From: Neobacillus niacini
GTDB taxonomy: Bacteria > Bacillota > Bacilli > Bacillales > Cytobacillaceae
DNA: 64,000 nucleotides
Assembly: GCF_030817595.1 (NCBI RefSeq)
Contig: NZ_JAUSZN010000001.1
Coordinates: forward strand, 194,001 to 258,000
Reading direction: 5' to 3'
Shown: piece after piece, positions 1 through 9,313 of the stretch
How positions within the stretch are numbered: position 1 is the first letter of the stretch
Layout: each line of letters starts with the position of its first letter
Made by a program: the position numbers and the translations under genes
The notes under the pieces: model-generated
Database searches by the model: none
Told to the model about the DNA's origin: nothing
The model's input: only the letters and a program-made list of their open reading frames with translations

Positions 1-480
1 ACTAGGTATCCAGCGAGTAGAGTTAATGCACCAACTCTCTTATCTCTGTTTCATTCAGAAATGTTTTATATAGAATATACTAGAGAGTCTTTTGACTACA
101 AAGCTTACATTAAAGAAAAAGCGAAAAGAGTTGTTGAATTGGGTTTTGCAACACCTGAATATCCTGATTTGGTTGTCGAACGAGAAGAAAAAATATCGAC
201 GATTCTTCAAAATGGGTTAGCAGTGCCACATGCATTAAAAATGGTTGCGATTCAAGATTCAATAAGTGTTGTGATATTTAAGAATCCACCCACTTATGAT
301 GGAAAAGTAGTTCAAATACTTTTTTTAATTAATCTACGTGCTGGAGACTTGTTTTTACATAAGGAGTTAAGTCGATTAGTTTTACATTTAATGGATCATC
401 CCGAAGCGAAGCAGAGAATTCTGAAGTCAAATAACTTCAATGATTTTCAGTACGAGATTTCTAAAATATTATTTTGCTAG
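1..480 (+). CDS. C-terminal PTS EIIA (fructose/mannitol-type) domain, gene cut by window start
   Basis: The reading frame is open from base 1, so this is the 3' end of a longer gene and not a gene starting at the ATG at 61. The visible part matches a PTS EIIA type-2 domain: a helix-rich start, the stretch YPDLVVEREEKIST, and the phospho-acceptor context GLAVPHAL (His57 counted from the ATG at 61). This domain is commonly the last domain of BglG/MtlR/LicR-type PTS-regulated activators. The genes downstream encode a lactose/cellobiose-type PTS with its own EIIA, so a regulator is more likely here than a transport EIIA; that is inference. There is no clear terminator after the stop, and the next gene begins 109 bases later. 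Confidence 0.7.
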   Translation, partial: TRYPASRVNAPTLLSLFHSEMFYIEYTRESFDYKAYIKEKAKRVVELGFATPEYPDLVVEREEKISTILQNGLAVPHALKMVAIQDSISVVIFKNPPTYDGKVVQILFLINLRAGDLFLHKELSRLVLHLMDHPEAKQRILKSNNFNDFQYEISKILFC

Positions 481-588
481 ACTAACAAATTCCCGCAAAT
501 TATATGAAGGGAGTTGAAAGCAGACAGGGAATGAAGGGTTTAGAAGGTAATTTTACAATCAAAAAAGGATTACTTAGGAGGAAGGTAA

Positions 589-2319
589 ATGAAAAGAAGT
601 AAATGGCATTTTGGTAAACCTGTTACGGCTGCACTTTTAGCTGCTTCAATGATTGCTGGTAATTTTGGTAGTGTAGATGTTAATGCTGCTCCTACTAAAT
701 CAGCTCAATCTTTTACTGTAGCTCCTGTTTCAACTGGCACAAGCATTTATATGAATACTACACAAATCACTCATGCAAAACCTACCGGTCTAGATACAAC
801 AAAGCCCGTAAAATGGACAACTTCTGATCCATATGTTGCCTATGTTGATATGGTTGGCAACGAAAAAGGTGATTTTAGCGGAAAGATTTTAGGGGTATCT
901 GGTGGTACGGCAAAAATCACTGGTACTGGAGTGGATACAACTGGTGCTGCTAAAACTGTAGAGATTACTGTTACTGTAGTAGAAGCACAAGCTACTACTA
1001 ATCTTGAAAAATTAGTTTACTACTATAATGCTGGGGATGATAGGATACCAGCTGCCCTTTTAACATCCACTTGGAAAACAACAAATATTCCTACTGCTCC
1101 AGCAGGAACTAAATTTCCTTCTAAAAGCTATGTTGGCTATGTAAATGGAGAAAATGGCGTAAAATGGTTGGTTTCAAAAGATACTTTAATCAAGTCAAAC
1201 GATAAAATTATTCTTGGTGTTGAAAAACCTCATGGAGTAATTACTGGTATCGTATCTGATGCAATTACACTTTACGATCCTAACTTATCTTCGGCTGATC
1301 AAATTCAATATTTGCAAGGTGGGAGATATATTCCACAAACTGGTGAATCTTCAGGTTCTGGTACTAATAATGCTGGTAATACTGCAACATTTAACGCAAA
1401 AGAAGTGATTACCAACATCATGCCTGATGGTAATAATGGACTTTGGATTCTTGGTGAAAAAGGAAACGCAACTCACATTGTGAGAAAGCAAATGTCCTTA
1501 CAAAGTAAAGCATTACTTCAAACAGAAATTTCAAGAAACTATACAGACAGATACGGATTCCAATCTGGTAATATGAGATTCACTACTCAAGAGGACATGA
1601 TTAAAGCACTTATGACAGCTGATAAAGATGTTGCTAGAGGAAACTATGATACTGACAATGACGGTCTTTGGACGACAATGTATGCTTCTGGTGAAATCTG
1701 GAGATACAACTACATGAAAAATACATTTGGTCCAAATGATGAAAGAACAAAAGATGCAAAAGCATCTGCTATTCGTGCAGTTGAATCAATCGTAACGCTT
1801 GGTTATATATCTGGTACGCAATTAAAAGTTACTTCTCAATACAATGTAAACGACTATGTGTACGTGGTTAAGTCTTATGGTGGAAACGTAAAAACTATCG
1901 CTGAAGCAAAAGCATGGCTTAGTGCTAACGAAGGAAAGCCAGTATTCGTTGATGAAAAGGGTAAATATACATTGACTGACACTGGAAATCCTGCTTCAGC
2001 TGGTTTCTTTGCTCGTACGTACAAAGTAGACACAAGTAACAATGGCGCTACAATTCCAGAAGCTAGGACATGGGATAATGCATGGATTCAAAAGAAGGCA
2101 GGACAAGCTGAAGATATTAATGGAAAAACAGTTTGGTATAATGTCCCTGGATCTTTCAAAAATGGAACTCAAACTGATCTTAAAGCATATGACACAGTTG
2201 CAGTACCTCCACGTTTAACTGAAATATTTGCGAACCAAAACGAAGGTTTTGATGCGGATTCAATGGATTTAGACTCAAATAAAGTTATTACAAAGCAACA
2301 ACATCAACAGATGAATTAG
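589..2319 (+). CDS. Large secreted Ig-like/toroid protein, N-terminal fragment (gene split by frameshift)
   Basis: This is the N-terminal half of one secreted protein of about 1,200 residues whose frame is broken near 2281-2300. A signal peptide (about residues 1-33, ending VNA) is followed by a Big_2-like bacterial Ig domain (about 40-132). A region from about residue 265 contains NNGLWILGEKG and DNDGLWTTMYASGEIWRYNY, typical of propeller-linked alpha/alpha-toroid proteins of polysaccharide-degrading bacteria. The ORF ends in out-of-register residues, while another frame continues with TSTDELVGHYFTLDLAYKAF, which joins directly to the ORF at 2403. A strong ribosome binding site (aggaggaaggta) precedes the ATG. 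The function is unknown; the position before a PTS operon suggests glycan binding or cleavage outside the cell. Confidence 0.7.
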   Translation: MKRSKWHFGKPVTAALLAASMIAGNFGSVDVNAAPTKSAQSFTVAPVSTGTSIYMNTTQITHAKPTGLDTTKPVKWTTSDPYVAYVDMVGNEKGDFSGKILGVSGGTAKITGTGVDTTGAAKTVEITVTVVEAQATTNLEKLVYYYNAGDDRIPAALLTSTWKTTNIPTAPAGTKFPSKSYVGYVNGENGVKWLVSKDTLIKSNDKIILGVEKPHGVITGIVSDAITLYDPNLSSADQIQYLQGGRYIPQTGESSGSGTNNAGNTATFNAKEVITNIMPDGNNGLWILGEKGNATHIVRKQMSLQSKALLQTEISRNYTDRYGFQSGNMRFTTQEDMIKALMTADKDVARGNYDTDNDGLWTTMYASGEIWRYNYMKNTFGPNDERTKDAKASAIRAVESIVTLGYISGTQLKVTSQYNVNDYVYVVKSYGGNVKTIAEAKAWLSANEGKPVFVDEKGKYTLTDTGNPASAGFFARTYKVDTSNNGATIPEARTWDNAWIQKKAGQAEDINGKTVWYNVPGSFKNGTQTDLKAYDTVAVPPRLTEIFANQNEGFDADSMDLDSNKVITKQQHQQMN

Positions 2320-2402
2320 TAGGTCATTATTTTACATTAGACCTAGCATATAAGGCATTCAAAGAAGATGATCCAGAACTAGCAGCGCTTATCAAAAATG
2401 AT

Positions 2403-4226
2403 ATGATTAACCACACAAATGCACTAGTTTTAAACAACTATTTCCAATTGACTGTTAATGGTGAGAACCCAGCTGAATCTCGTTTTGCTAGTGGTTCTGT
2501 TCCTGGAAATGGATTAAACGGTCCGAATGCTCTAACTAGATGGGCAAATATGAACCCTGAATACCTTGATGGTAATAAGGATGCATGGGGAAGAGACGCA
2601 GACTATGAAGACGGTCCATTAAATGCGCAATTACAGTTACAAGCACTTGTTGTTGCAAGAGATTTGGGTACGTATACTCCTGAAGAAAAAGCAATCCTTG
2701 AAGATCAAGGCATTGATGTAATTGAACCACTTGATTTTGCAAACGAATACAAAGTAATGAATGGCGTAAAGGCGTCAGAAAAAGCTAATGAACACAATGA
2801 TTTTGAAGTAAGATATCCAAAAACATATAACTCAAAATCGATGCTTGATATGACATTACAATATCTTGCAAGATACTTTGGTATTGCTGCTCATAACGGT
2901 GATGATATCGGTGTAAGTGGTGTAACTCACGAATCATACATGAACTATTCTGATGAAGAAGAAGAAGCACTAGCATACTACACATTATCTCACCATGCTG
3001 ATAAGTTTAACGGTGACGAAATCTTAGAAGGCATGAACCAATGGTGGACAAACGAAAAGAGAGAGAAAAACCCATTCATGACAACTTTCTACACGGCTTC
3101 TTTAGGTGCATTGAAAGCTAAAGGTATTGATATCGGACACGCACAAGTTGACCTTGCAGGTTTAGATTGGTATATGACACGTATACCTAACAATTTTATG
3201 AACTTTGACGTATTATCAGCAAACAGAAATGACGTAACACACGTAGCACCAAATCTTATGGTTGACCAATTAATTCCTCGTGATGAAGTTATGATGTCCA
3301 AGTACAACACAAACATTTTTGGAACGATGGATAGAAGAACGATTGACTCTGGTAACAGTTTAACAATGGAATCTTCAACTGTCATTTCAATGCCTTACTG
3401 GATCACTCAAAACCCTGAAGATGCTGCTTATGTAGAAGATTTAGGATCAGAAGTTACTGCACCAATTAATAATGGTACAGAGAGCCTTGAATATCCAACT
3501 AATCTAGCATCTATGAATCCTCATGCTAAATATAATGCAGACACACATACATTTACAATTAACGTAGGTGACTCTGTAAAGCTTGATGCTAAAACAACGG
3601 GATATATTAAGAATGTATCTTGGGCTACGAATGCTTGGGATCAAGCAGGATATATCAATGGATTACCTACACAAATCAATGCTGAATCAGATGTATTTCA
3701 AGTTATTGACCTAAGAAATATAGCAACATACGGTGATGAAGGAAACGTAAGACCAACGGATTTAAGTGTTAATGGCGAGTACTATGGTGCTTATGCAACA
3801 GGTTTAAAACCGGGAACAGCTACCGTTACGGCGTATGTTATTGATGGATTCTTTAGAACGCCTGCTAAAATAACATACACAATCAATGTTGTTGATCCTC
3901 AGCAATCAGCAAAGCCAATTGCTCCTACTGTGCTTGACAAGAATTCTTTTGCCTATCCAACATGGTTGAAAAATGCAATGGCTGATTCAAATTTAAATAC
4001 AGATGGAAACAAATTTGTAGAAGTTAGTTACGAATCATCTTCACCAGACGATGTAACTGTTGATAGTGAAACTGGAGAAATTACGTATAAAACAGATAAG
4101 CAAGCTTTCATCATTGCTACTGTTGTATACTCTGCAATGACAATTGATGGAGAGCCTAGATTTGAAAACGATAGCCACGTGATGACTTTTGTAAGACCTG
4201 TTTCTAAGAAATCGCATCATAAATAA
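2403..4226 (+). CDS. Large secreted Ig-like/toroid protein, C-terminal fragment
   Basis: This continues the preceding gene in another frame. The frame is open from about 2283, so the ATG at 2403 is internal and has no ribosome binding site or signal peptide of its own. The fragment completes the alpha/alpha-toroid-like region (residues about 1-310, with DAWGRDADYEDGPLNAQLQL and YMNYSDEEEEALAYY) and then has a C-terminal beta-rich Ig-like part (about 385-607) containing the stretch TATVTAYVIDGF. Reading through a single missing base restores one protein of about 1,210 aa. Either the gene is a pseudogene or the assembly has a one-base error. An inverted repeat (4222-4234 with 4273-4285) follows the stop and may end the transcript. 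Confidence 0.65.
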   Translation: MINHTNALVLNNYFQLTVNGENPAESRFASGSVPGNGLNGPNALTRWANMNPEYLDGNKDAWGRDADYEDGPLNAQLQLQALVVARDLGTYTPEEKAILEDQGIDVIEPLDFANEYKVMNGVKASEKANEHNDFEVRYPKTYNSKSMLDMTLQYLARYFGIAAHNGDDIGVSGVTHESYMNYSDEEEEALAYYTLSHHADKFNGDEILEGMNQWWTNEKREKNPFMTTFYTASLGALKAKGIDIGHAQVDLAGLDWYMTRIPNNFMNFDVLSANRNDVTHVAPNLMVDQLIPRDEVMMSKYNTNIFGTMDRRTIDSGNSLTMESSTVISMPYWITQNPEDAAYVEDLGSEVTAPINNGTESLEYPTNLASMNPHAKYNADTHTFTINVGDSVKLDAKTTGYIKNVSWATNAWDQAGYINGLPTQINAESDVFQVIDLRNIATYGDEGNVRPTDLSVNGEYYGAYATGLKPGTATVTAYVIDGFFRTPAKITYTINVVDPQQSAKPIAPTVLDKNSFAYPTWLKNAMADSNLNTDGNKFVEVSYESSSPDDVTVDSETGEITYKTDKQAFIIATVVYSAMTIDGEPRFENDSHVMTFVRPVSKKSHHK

Positions 4227-4315
4227 TATTAATGTAAACAGTAGCCGCGTAACTATACTAGTTGCCAAAGCTCATTAATATTATTCCATAATTAAATTAA
4301 ATAAATTATTTTAAA

Positions 4316-4357
4316 AGGATCTTGGTATAAAGGGAATTTCTGATTTACCAAGATCCT
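4316..4357 (+). promoter_or_regulatory. 12-bp stem hairpin in the PTS operon leader
   Basis: The arms aggatcttggta (4316-4327) and taccaagatcct (4346-4357) are perfectly complementary, with an 18-base loop. No T-run follows; the ribosome binding site of the EIIC gene begins about 10 bases downstream. It could be an antiterminator-type target, an RNA-processing or stability stem, or a protein-binding palindrome. A BglG/LicR-like EIIA domain at the window start makes regulation possible but does not prove it. Confidence 0.45.
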
Positions 4358-4381
4358 AATCCTTTTAGGAGTGATAATTCA

Positions 4382-5719
4382 ATGAAAAGTAATTTTTTTG
4401 AAGAGAAATTTTTACCAATCGCTTCGAAAATAGGTAATCAAAGACATTTGCTTGCCTTACGTGACGGTATTATGTTTGCAATGCCTCTTATGATAATTGG
4501 TTCATTTTTCATTATCGTAGCTTGGTTAGAAGCAGAATGGTATCAAAACTTCATGGCAAAAACTTTTGGGGACAATTGGAATGCTTTTGGAGACATCGTT
4601 TATAACGGTACAATGGGTATCATCGCTTTAATTGCAGTCTTTGGTGTAGCATACTCGCTAGCAGGCAGTTATAAAGTCGATGGAAAGAATATAGATGGTG
4701 TTCCAGCTGGTGTTTTAGCATTAGCAGGATATTTAATTGTTAACATTATGAGCACTTTCAAGGTTGATGAAGAAAGCGTATCAGCCTGGTCACCTGATAT
4801 TTTTAGTGCACAGTATTTATTTGTTGGATTAATTGTTGCCATAATTACCGCTGAAATTTATCGTTTCTTCTTACAAAAGAAGATGATCATCACATTACCC
4901 GATACTGTACCACCAACCGTTTCACGTTCTTTTACAGCCCTTATTCCTGGTTTCGTTATTATTATTTTCTTCTTATTTGTCAGATTTATATTTGCGGAAA
5001 CTAGTTGGGAAACTTTCGCAACTTTTATACAGGTCGTTGTTACACAACCATTTACGATTTTAGGTTCAACCTACATTGGTACGCTTATCGCAAGTTTAAT
5101 GGAACATCTCTTATGGAGTTTTGGAATCCATGGTTCATCCATCATCACTTCTGTTATGGAACCTATTTGGATTACAAATGCTGATGCAAACTTAGCAGCA
5201 GTAAAAGAGGGTGCAAAGACACTGCCACATATCATTACGTATACATTCTATGAGAATGGTATCTGGATGGGTGGATCAGGTGCTACTTTACCAGTTGCTA
5301 TCTATATGATGTTTTTAGCAAAATCAAACCTTCTTAAGAAAGTTGGACGTTTGGCGATTGGACCTTCCATTTTTAATGTCAACGAACCAATTATGTTTGG
5401 AGTTCCGGTTGTCTTAAACCCATTCTTAATGATTCCTTTCATGCTTGCACCAGTGGCAGTATTAACAGTTACTTATTTTGGTACGTCAATGGGAATTTTC
5501 CCACAAACGACGGGTACGATTATTCCGTGGACAACACCATATTTCATCAGTGGTTATCTTATGACTGGCGGTAAAATTATGGGTGTAGTCATGCAATTAG
5601 TTGCTTTTGCAGTTGCCTCTGCAATTTGGTTCCCATTCATTAAGATGTGGGATAAGAAAAACTTAGAAATGGAGAAAGCTAATAATATTATAGATTCCAA
5701 AGGAAATCTTAATTTTTAG
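4382..5719 (+). CDS. PTS lactose/cellobiose-family EIIC permease
   Basis: This is the membrane-channel component of a phosphotransferase system, which would import and phosphorylate a beta-linked disaccharide or aryl-glucoside. The 445-aa length and about ten hydrophobic segments fit the lactose/cellobiose EIIC family. The diagnostic sequence FNVNEPIMFGVPVVLNP lies near residues 327-343, and GIHGSSIITSVMEPIW near residues 248-263. It starts with ATG behind aggagtgataattca. It is the first gene of an apparent operon with RDD, EIIB, EIIA and a GH4 phospho-glycosidase. The exact sugar cannot be read from the sequence. Confidence 0.9.
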   Translation: MKSNFFEEKFLPIASKIGNQRHLLALRDGIMFAMPLMIIGSFFIIVAWLEAEWYQNFMAKTFGDNWNAFGDIVYNGTMGIIALIAVFGVAYSLAGSYKVDGKNIDGVPAGVLALAGYLIVNIMSTFKVDEESVSAWSPDIFSAQYLFVGLIVAIITAEIYRFFLQKKMIITLPDTVPPTVSRSFTALIPGFVIIIFFLFVRFIFAETSWETFATFIQVVVTQPFTILGSTYIGTLIASLMEHLLWSFGIHGSSIITSVMEPIWITNADANLAAVKEGAKTLPHIITYTFYENGIWMGGSGATLPVAIYMMFLAKSNLLKKVGRLAIGPSIFNVNEPIMFGVPVVLNPFLMIPFMLAPVAVLTVTYFGTSMGIFPQTTGTIIPWTTPYFISGYLMTGGKIMGVVMQLVAFAVASAIWFPFIKMWDKKNLEMEKANNIIDSKGNLNF

Positions 5720-5731
5720 CGAATACTTACT

Positions 5732-6268
5732 ATGGACATGAAAAAGAAAATATTCACTCAGATTCGATTAAAAAGAATAGCTGCTTTTGCAATAGATGCG
5801 GTGATTGTCTCAATCCTACTTTCAATTGTTTATAGAATAACAGGATTTGCAAACTTTCCTGTAGTCTTAACAAAGATGATTGAAATTCAAAAAACAATGA
5901 GTGAAGCAGCTAGTCAAGAAGCTACTGTACAGGTTATGGCTCTTTTTAATGAAGCCTTTCTCCAATCGCTTTTTATCTGGTTTTGTTATGATGTCTTAAC
6001 AACCTTAATATTAAGAGGTTCTACAATTGGGAAGATGATCTTTCGATTGAAACTAACACACATCAATAACAAAAAAGGTAAGCTTGCTTATGGATTATTA
6101 GTGATTGTTAGAAGTTTCTTTAAATTTTTATCGATGTTTCTTTTTCAAGGCATCCCATTTTTGATATCCGTTATAAGCATATTTGCTAATCCAAACTCAT
6201 TAGCTGCACACGATCGATTAGCTCGATTACTCGTAGTCAATAAGAACGACGTTACTAGCTTAGAATAG
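5732..6268 (+). CDS. RDD-family membrane protein inside the PTS operon
   Basis: This 178-aa protein carries the RDD-family pattern: Arg/Asp in the first hydrophobic segment (RIAAFAIDAVIVSILL, about residues 12-27), a second membrane segment, and RGSTIGKMIFRLKL (about 102-115) before a third. RDD proteins are small integral membrane proteins, some linked to ion exchange; the role of this one is unknown. It lies 12 bases after EIIC and 14 bases before EIIB, so it is almost certainly cotranscribed. An RDD gene placed between EIIC and EIIB is not part of the usual lac/cel operon layout. Confidence 0.75.
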   Translation: MDMKKKIFTQIRLKRIAAFAIDAVIVSILLSIVYRITGFANFPVVLTKMIEIQKTMSEAASQEATVQVMALFNEAFLQSLFIWFCYDVLTTLILRGSTIGKMIFRLKLTHINNKKGKLAYGLLVIVRSFFKFLSMFLFQGIPFLISVISIFANPNSLAAHDRLARLLVVNKNDVTSLE

Positions 6269-6282
6269 AAGGGGAAAAAATA

Positions 6283-6591
6283 ATGAATATTTTACTTTGT
6301 TGTGCTGCCGGCATGTCTACAAGCCTAATTGTTACAAAAATGGAAAAAGCTGCTGCGTCAAAAGGAATTTCAGCACATATTTGGGCAGTTTCCGAATCTG
6401 TTGTTCGCTCAGAAATCGAAGAGGCGGATGTGTTATTGTTAGGACCACAAGTACGTTTTCTTTTGAACGAAATGAAAAACATCTGTGGGGAGACAAATAT
6501 TCCAGTTGAAGTTATTGATATGATGAGCTATGGCTTGTGTGATGGTGCAGCTATTCTCGAGCAAGCAATAAAACTAATAGAATATAAGTAG
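6283..6591 (+). CDS. PTS lactose/cellobiose-family EIIB component
   Basis: This small cytoplasmic phosphocarrier (102 aa) passes phosphate from EIIA to the incoming sugar. The N-terminal loop LLCCAAGMSTSLIV contains the phosphorylated cysteine, most likely Cys7, which is followed by AAGMSTS as in the family. The length matches known EIIB(cel) proteins of about 100 aa. The start follows aaggggaaaaata. A 15-bp hairpin lies between this gene and EIIA. Confidence 0.92.
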   Translation: MNILLCCAAGMSTSLIVTKMEKAAASKGISAHIWAVSESVVRSEIEEADVLLLGPQVRFLLNEMKNICGETNIPVEVIDMMSYGLCDGAAILEQAIKLIEYK

Positions 6592-6622
6592 TATACAAAT
6601 CGAAAGAAGTGTCTCTTCTTGT

Positions 6623-6668
6623 ATAATGCCTTTTGAAAGCAAATGACTTTGAATTCAAAAGGCATTAT
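6623..6668 (+). promoter_or_regulatory. 15-bp stem hairpin between EIIB and EIIA genes
   Basis: The arms ataatgccttttgaa (6623-6637) and ttcaaaaggcattat (6654-6668) are perfect complements with a 16-base loop. The T-run expected of an intrinsic terminator is missing on the plus strand. Because it separates two subunits of the same PTS, it may act as partial terminator, mRNA processing site or stabiliser. The space to the EIIA start (about 155 bases) could also hold a second promoter. Confidence 0.5.
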
Positions 6669-6823
6669 GAAGGACATGAAAAAACATTATAATATAAAAA
6701 ACTTTAAGTTTGAAAATTTTATAGAATACAAGAATACCCAAAGGGTTTTTTAACATAGAAAATTTGTGGCCATAAGCTTAAGAGTTTCAAAATTTCTCTT
6801 GAAAGAGGAAGGAGGTCAGTTTT

Positions 6824-7135
6824 ATGGTAAAACATGAAGCAGAAATTTTTACATTGATTTTACATGGTGGAAATGGTCGAAGTGCAGCAATGGAAGCCAT
6901 TCATGCCGCAAAAGAACAGAATATGGATTTAGCACGCGAGAAATTAAAAGAAGCAAGTGATTCTTTAAATAATGCACATCATATTCAAACATCGCTAATT
7001 CAATCTGAGATTGGTGGGAATCCAACAGAAATTTCACTTTTAATGATTCATGCCCAAGATCACCTGATGAATGCGATGACCGTAAAAGACTTGGCAAAAG
7101 AGTTCGTTGACTTGTATGAAAGGGGCCTTAAGTAA
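6824..7135 (+). CDS. PTS lactose/cellobiose-family EIIA component
   Basis: This 103-aa cytoplasmic phosphocarrier accepts phosphate from HPr. The family motif MIHAQDHLMNAM (residues 75-86) contains the phosphorylated histidine (probably His76) and the metal-binding Asp of the trimer. The predicted all-helical three-helix bundle and the length agree with LacF/ChbA proteins. A strong ribosome binding site (gaaggaggtcag) precedes the ATG. Its last base overlaps the first base of the GH4 start codon, so the two genes are probably translationally coupled. Confidence 0.92.
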   Translation: MVKHEAEIFTLILHGGNGRSAAMEAIHAAKEQNMDLAREKLKEASDSLNNAHHIQTSLIQSEIGGNPTEISLLMIHAQDHLMNAMTVKDLAKEFVDLYERGLK

Positions 7136-8463
7136 TGTCAAAGAAATTTAAAGTTGTGACAATTGGTGGGGGCTCTAGTTATACGCCGGAACTAGTTGAA
7201 GGCATTATTAAGCGTTATGAAAAAATACCAGTTACAGAACTTTGGCTTGTTGATATCGAAGCAGGTCGCAAAAAATTAGAAACAGTTGGTGCGCTATCAA
7301 AGCGTATGGTTAAAAAAGCTGGGGTTCCAATTGAGATTCACCTTTCGTATGATCGCCGTGAGGCTTTGAAAGATGCTGATTTCGTTACGACACAGCTTCG
7401 TGTTGGGCAATTGGCTGCACGTGCACTTGATGAAAGAATTCCATTAAAACATGGTGTAATCGGGCAAGAAACAAATGGTGCAGGTGGCTTGTTTAAAGCG
7501 CTCCGTACGATTCCCGTTATTTTGGATATTTGTAAGGAAGTTGAAGAGCTTTGTCCAAATGCGTGGGTACTTAACTTTACAAACCCTGCAGGTATAGTGA
7601 CAGAGGCGGCATTTAGATATTCAAATATTAAGAAATTTATTGGCCTTTGTAATATACCGATTGGAATGGAAATGGGTATTGCAAAACTTTTAAACGTGGA
7701 TCACTCTCGTATTCGTATTGATTTTGCAGGTCTTAATCATATGGTTTTTGGATTAGAAGTTTATCTAGATGGAGTAAGTGTAATAGATAAAGTTCTTGAA
7801 ATGATCATGGATCCTGCCAATGCAAGTTTTGTAAAAAATATTGACGCGGAGGAATGGGCACCTGAATTCCTAAAGGGTATCAATGTCATCCCATGCTCAT
7901 ACCATCATTACTATTACAAAACATCTGAAATGCTGGCAAGAGAATTGAAAGAATTCGAGTCTAATGAAACGCGTGCAGAAGTCGTACAACGGATTGAAGC
8001 ATCTCTATTTGAAAAATATAAGGATGAAACGCTAGATGTAAAACCTCCTGAGTTAGAAAAACGTGGTGGCGCCTACTACTCCGATGCGGCTTGTCGTTTG
8101 ATCTCATCGATTTACAATGATACGCGAGATATTCAACCATTGAATACAATGAACAAGGGGGCAATTTCAGGCTTACCATATAACGGTGCTGTTGAAGTTA
8201 GTTGTGTCATTACGAAGGATGGTCCTGTTCCATTATTGATGGGAGAATTGCCAGTTCCAGTTCGAGGATTGATACAAACGATTAAATCCTTTGAGCAGAT
8301 GGCAATTGAGGCTGCGGTAGAAGGAAGTCGTGAAAAAGCAATCGTTGCATTGACGATCAATCCGCTTGTTGCAAACGATAAAGTGGCTATAGCGATTGTA
8401 GACGAAATGCTAGAGGCACACAAAGCATATTTACCAAGGTTTTTTCAAAAAAACAAATTCTGA
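7135..8463 (+). CDS. GH4 6-phospho-beta-glucosidase-like phosphoglycosidase
   Basis: Glycoside hydrolase family 4 enzymes cleave phosphorylated disaccharides delivered by the PTS, using NAD and a divalent metal. The sequence has the N-terminal dinucleotide fold (VVTIGGGSSYTPELVEG, residues 7-23), the conserved NFTNPAGIVTEA (148-159), and the metal/active-site residues Cys172 in GLCNIPIG and His202 in FAGLNHMVFG. At 442 aa it has the normal family length. The CN-IP motif fits the 6-phospho-beta-glucosidase (LicH/CelF) branch better than the alpha branch. It closes the PTS operon; no clear terminator is seen directly after it. Confidence 0.9.
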   Translation: MSKKFKVVTIGGGSSYTPELVEGIIKRYEKIPVTELWLVDIEAGRKKLETVGALSKRMVKKAGVPIEIHLSYDRREALKDADFVTTQLRVGQLAARALDERIPLKHGVIGQETNGAGGLFKALRTIPVILDICKEVEELCPNAWVLNFTNPAGIVTEAAFRYSNIKKFIGLCNIPIGMEMGIAKLLNVDHSRIRIDFAGLNHMVFGLEVYLDGVSVIDKVLEMIMDPANASFVKNIDAEEWAPEFLKGINVIPCSYHHYYYKTSEMLARELKEFESNETRAEVVQRIEASLFEKYKDETLDVKPPELEKRGGAYYSDAACRLISSIYNDTRDIQPLNTMNKGAISGLPYNGAVEVSCVITKDGPVPLLMGELPVPVRGLIQTIKSFEQMAIEAAVEGSREKAIVALTINPLVANDKVAIAIVDEMLEAHKAYLPRFFQKNKF

Positions 8464-8684
8464 TTGTCAGATATATTATCTGATTTCTTGATAAAAATAA
8501 ACCGTATACATTTAAAGCAACCTAGTGAGTTTTAGTATGGGACTTACAAATCCATGTAAATAATTATTACGAAGCATTAAAGTGCAATCATCTAATTTAT
8601 ACTAGCAAAAAGTGCATATTGAGTGTCTTTTAGTAATTAATGTTAAGAACGGAAATCGTAAGAGTTTATTTGATAAAAGTTTAA

Positions 8685-8870
8685 CATGGATACATAAAAC
8701 CGACCGGATCATTATTCGGGGGGTTTATTGATGTTGCTGAGGCTTTAACAGTTGAGGAATATAAAAGATTATTAGTAGCTATTGATGATAAGGATTACTT
8801 AGGTTTCAGTACTCTTGTAATCACATTTTTTTACTCGATACATTAATAGGAAAATGTGAACTGCGTGTTG
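8685..8870 (+). pseudogene. Tyrosine recombinase/integrase fragment, frameshifted
   Basis: A stretch open from 8685 reads LTVEEYKRLLVAIDD followed by KDYLGF and a hydrophobic run, which resembles the start of the catalytic domain of XerC/D-like integrases. It ends at a stop near 8846, and another frame continues with LDTLIGKCELRV, again integrase-like. No complete gene, start or active-site tyrosine remains. The match is judged by eye from a short sequence. Bases 8464-8684 show nothing recognisable. Confidence 0.4.
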
Positions 8871-8878
8871 TTCAGCGA

Positions 8879-9168
8879 TTACTTAGCCCCAAGTCCGCCA
8901 TCAATACTTAATATATTTCCATTACAATAATCAGAGGATTCTGAAGCAAGGTAAATGACAGCTCCAGCTACATCAATATCTCTGCCCAATCTCCTAGAAG
9001 GAGTCTTAGTACCTTCCCCGCCCAATCTATTTGCAAGTCACTTCTAAACGACGTGAACCTACTACAACGGTAGCTCCAGCTTTTGCAAGTGCAATTACCA
9101 TTTGACGTCCCGCTGCCGCCTCGAGGTACTATTGCTGTCTTTCCTGTTAAATCAAAAAATTGTTTCAA
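8879..9168 (-). pseudogene. Short-chain dehydrogenase remnant with internal deletion
   Basis: On the minus strand the start reads MKQFFDLTGKTAIV followed by a broken glycine motif, as in gluconate-5-dehydrogenase-like SDR enzymes. The end reads GRDIDVAGAVIYLASESSD and then a normal SDR C-terminus, ending GGLGAK. The middle, including the catalytic Ser/Tyr/Lys region, is missing and the frame is disrupted. A purine-rich ribosome binding site (ggaggaaagaag, minus strand) survives before the start. This is a dead gene with about two thirds of its length lost. Confidence 0.65.
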
Positions 9169-9313
9169 TTACATGCTTCTTTCCTCCTGTATTGGAAATA
9201 TTCAAAGGTTTTAAAATCTTCATTATATTGATTATACTTATAATTTTTAATTAAATAAAATTAATGATTTTAATTTGTAAGTAATTATTACTAATATTAA
9301 AACAGGGGGAAGC

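Noticed and set aside
2281..2300. Programmed -1 frameshift joining the two halves of the secreted protein
   Set aside because: No X XXY YYZ slippery heptamer fits the reading frame here and no clear downstream pseudoknot was seen; a plain one-base loss explains it.
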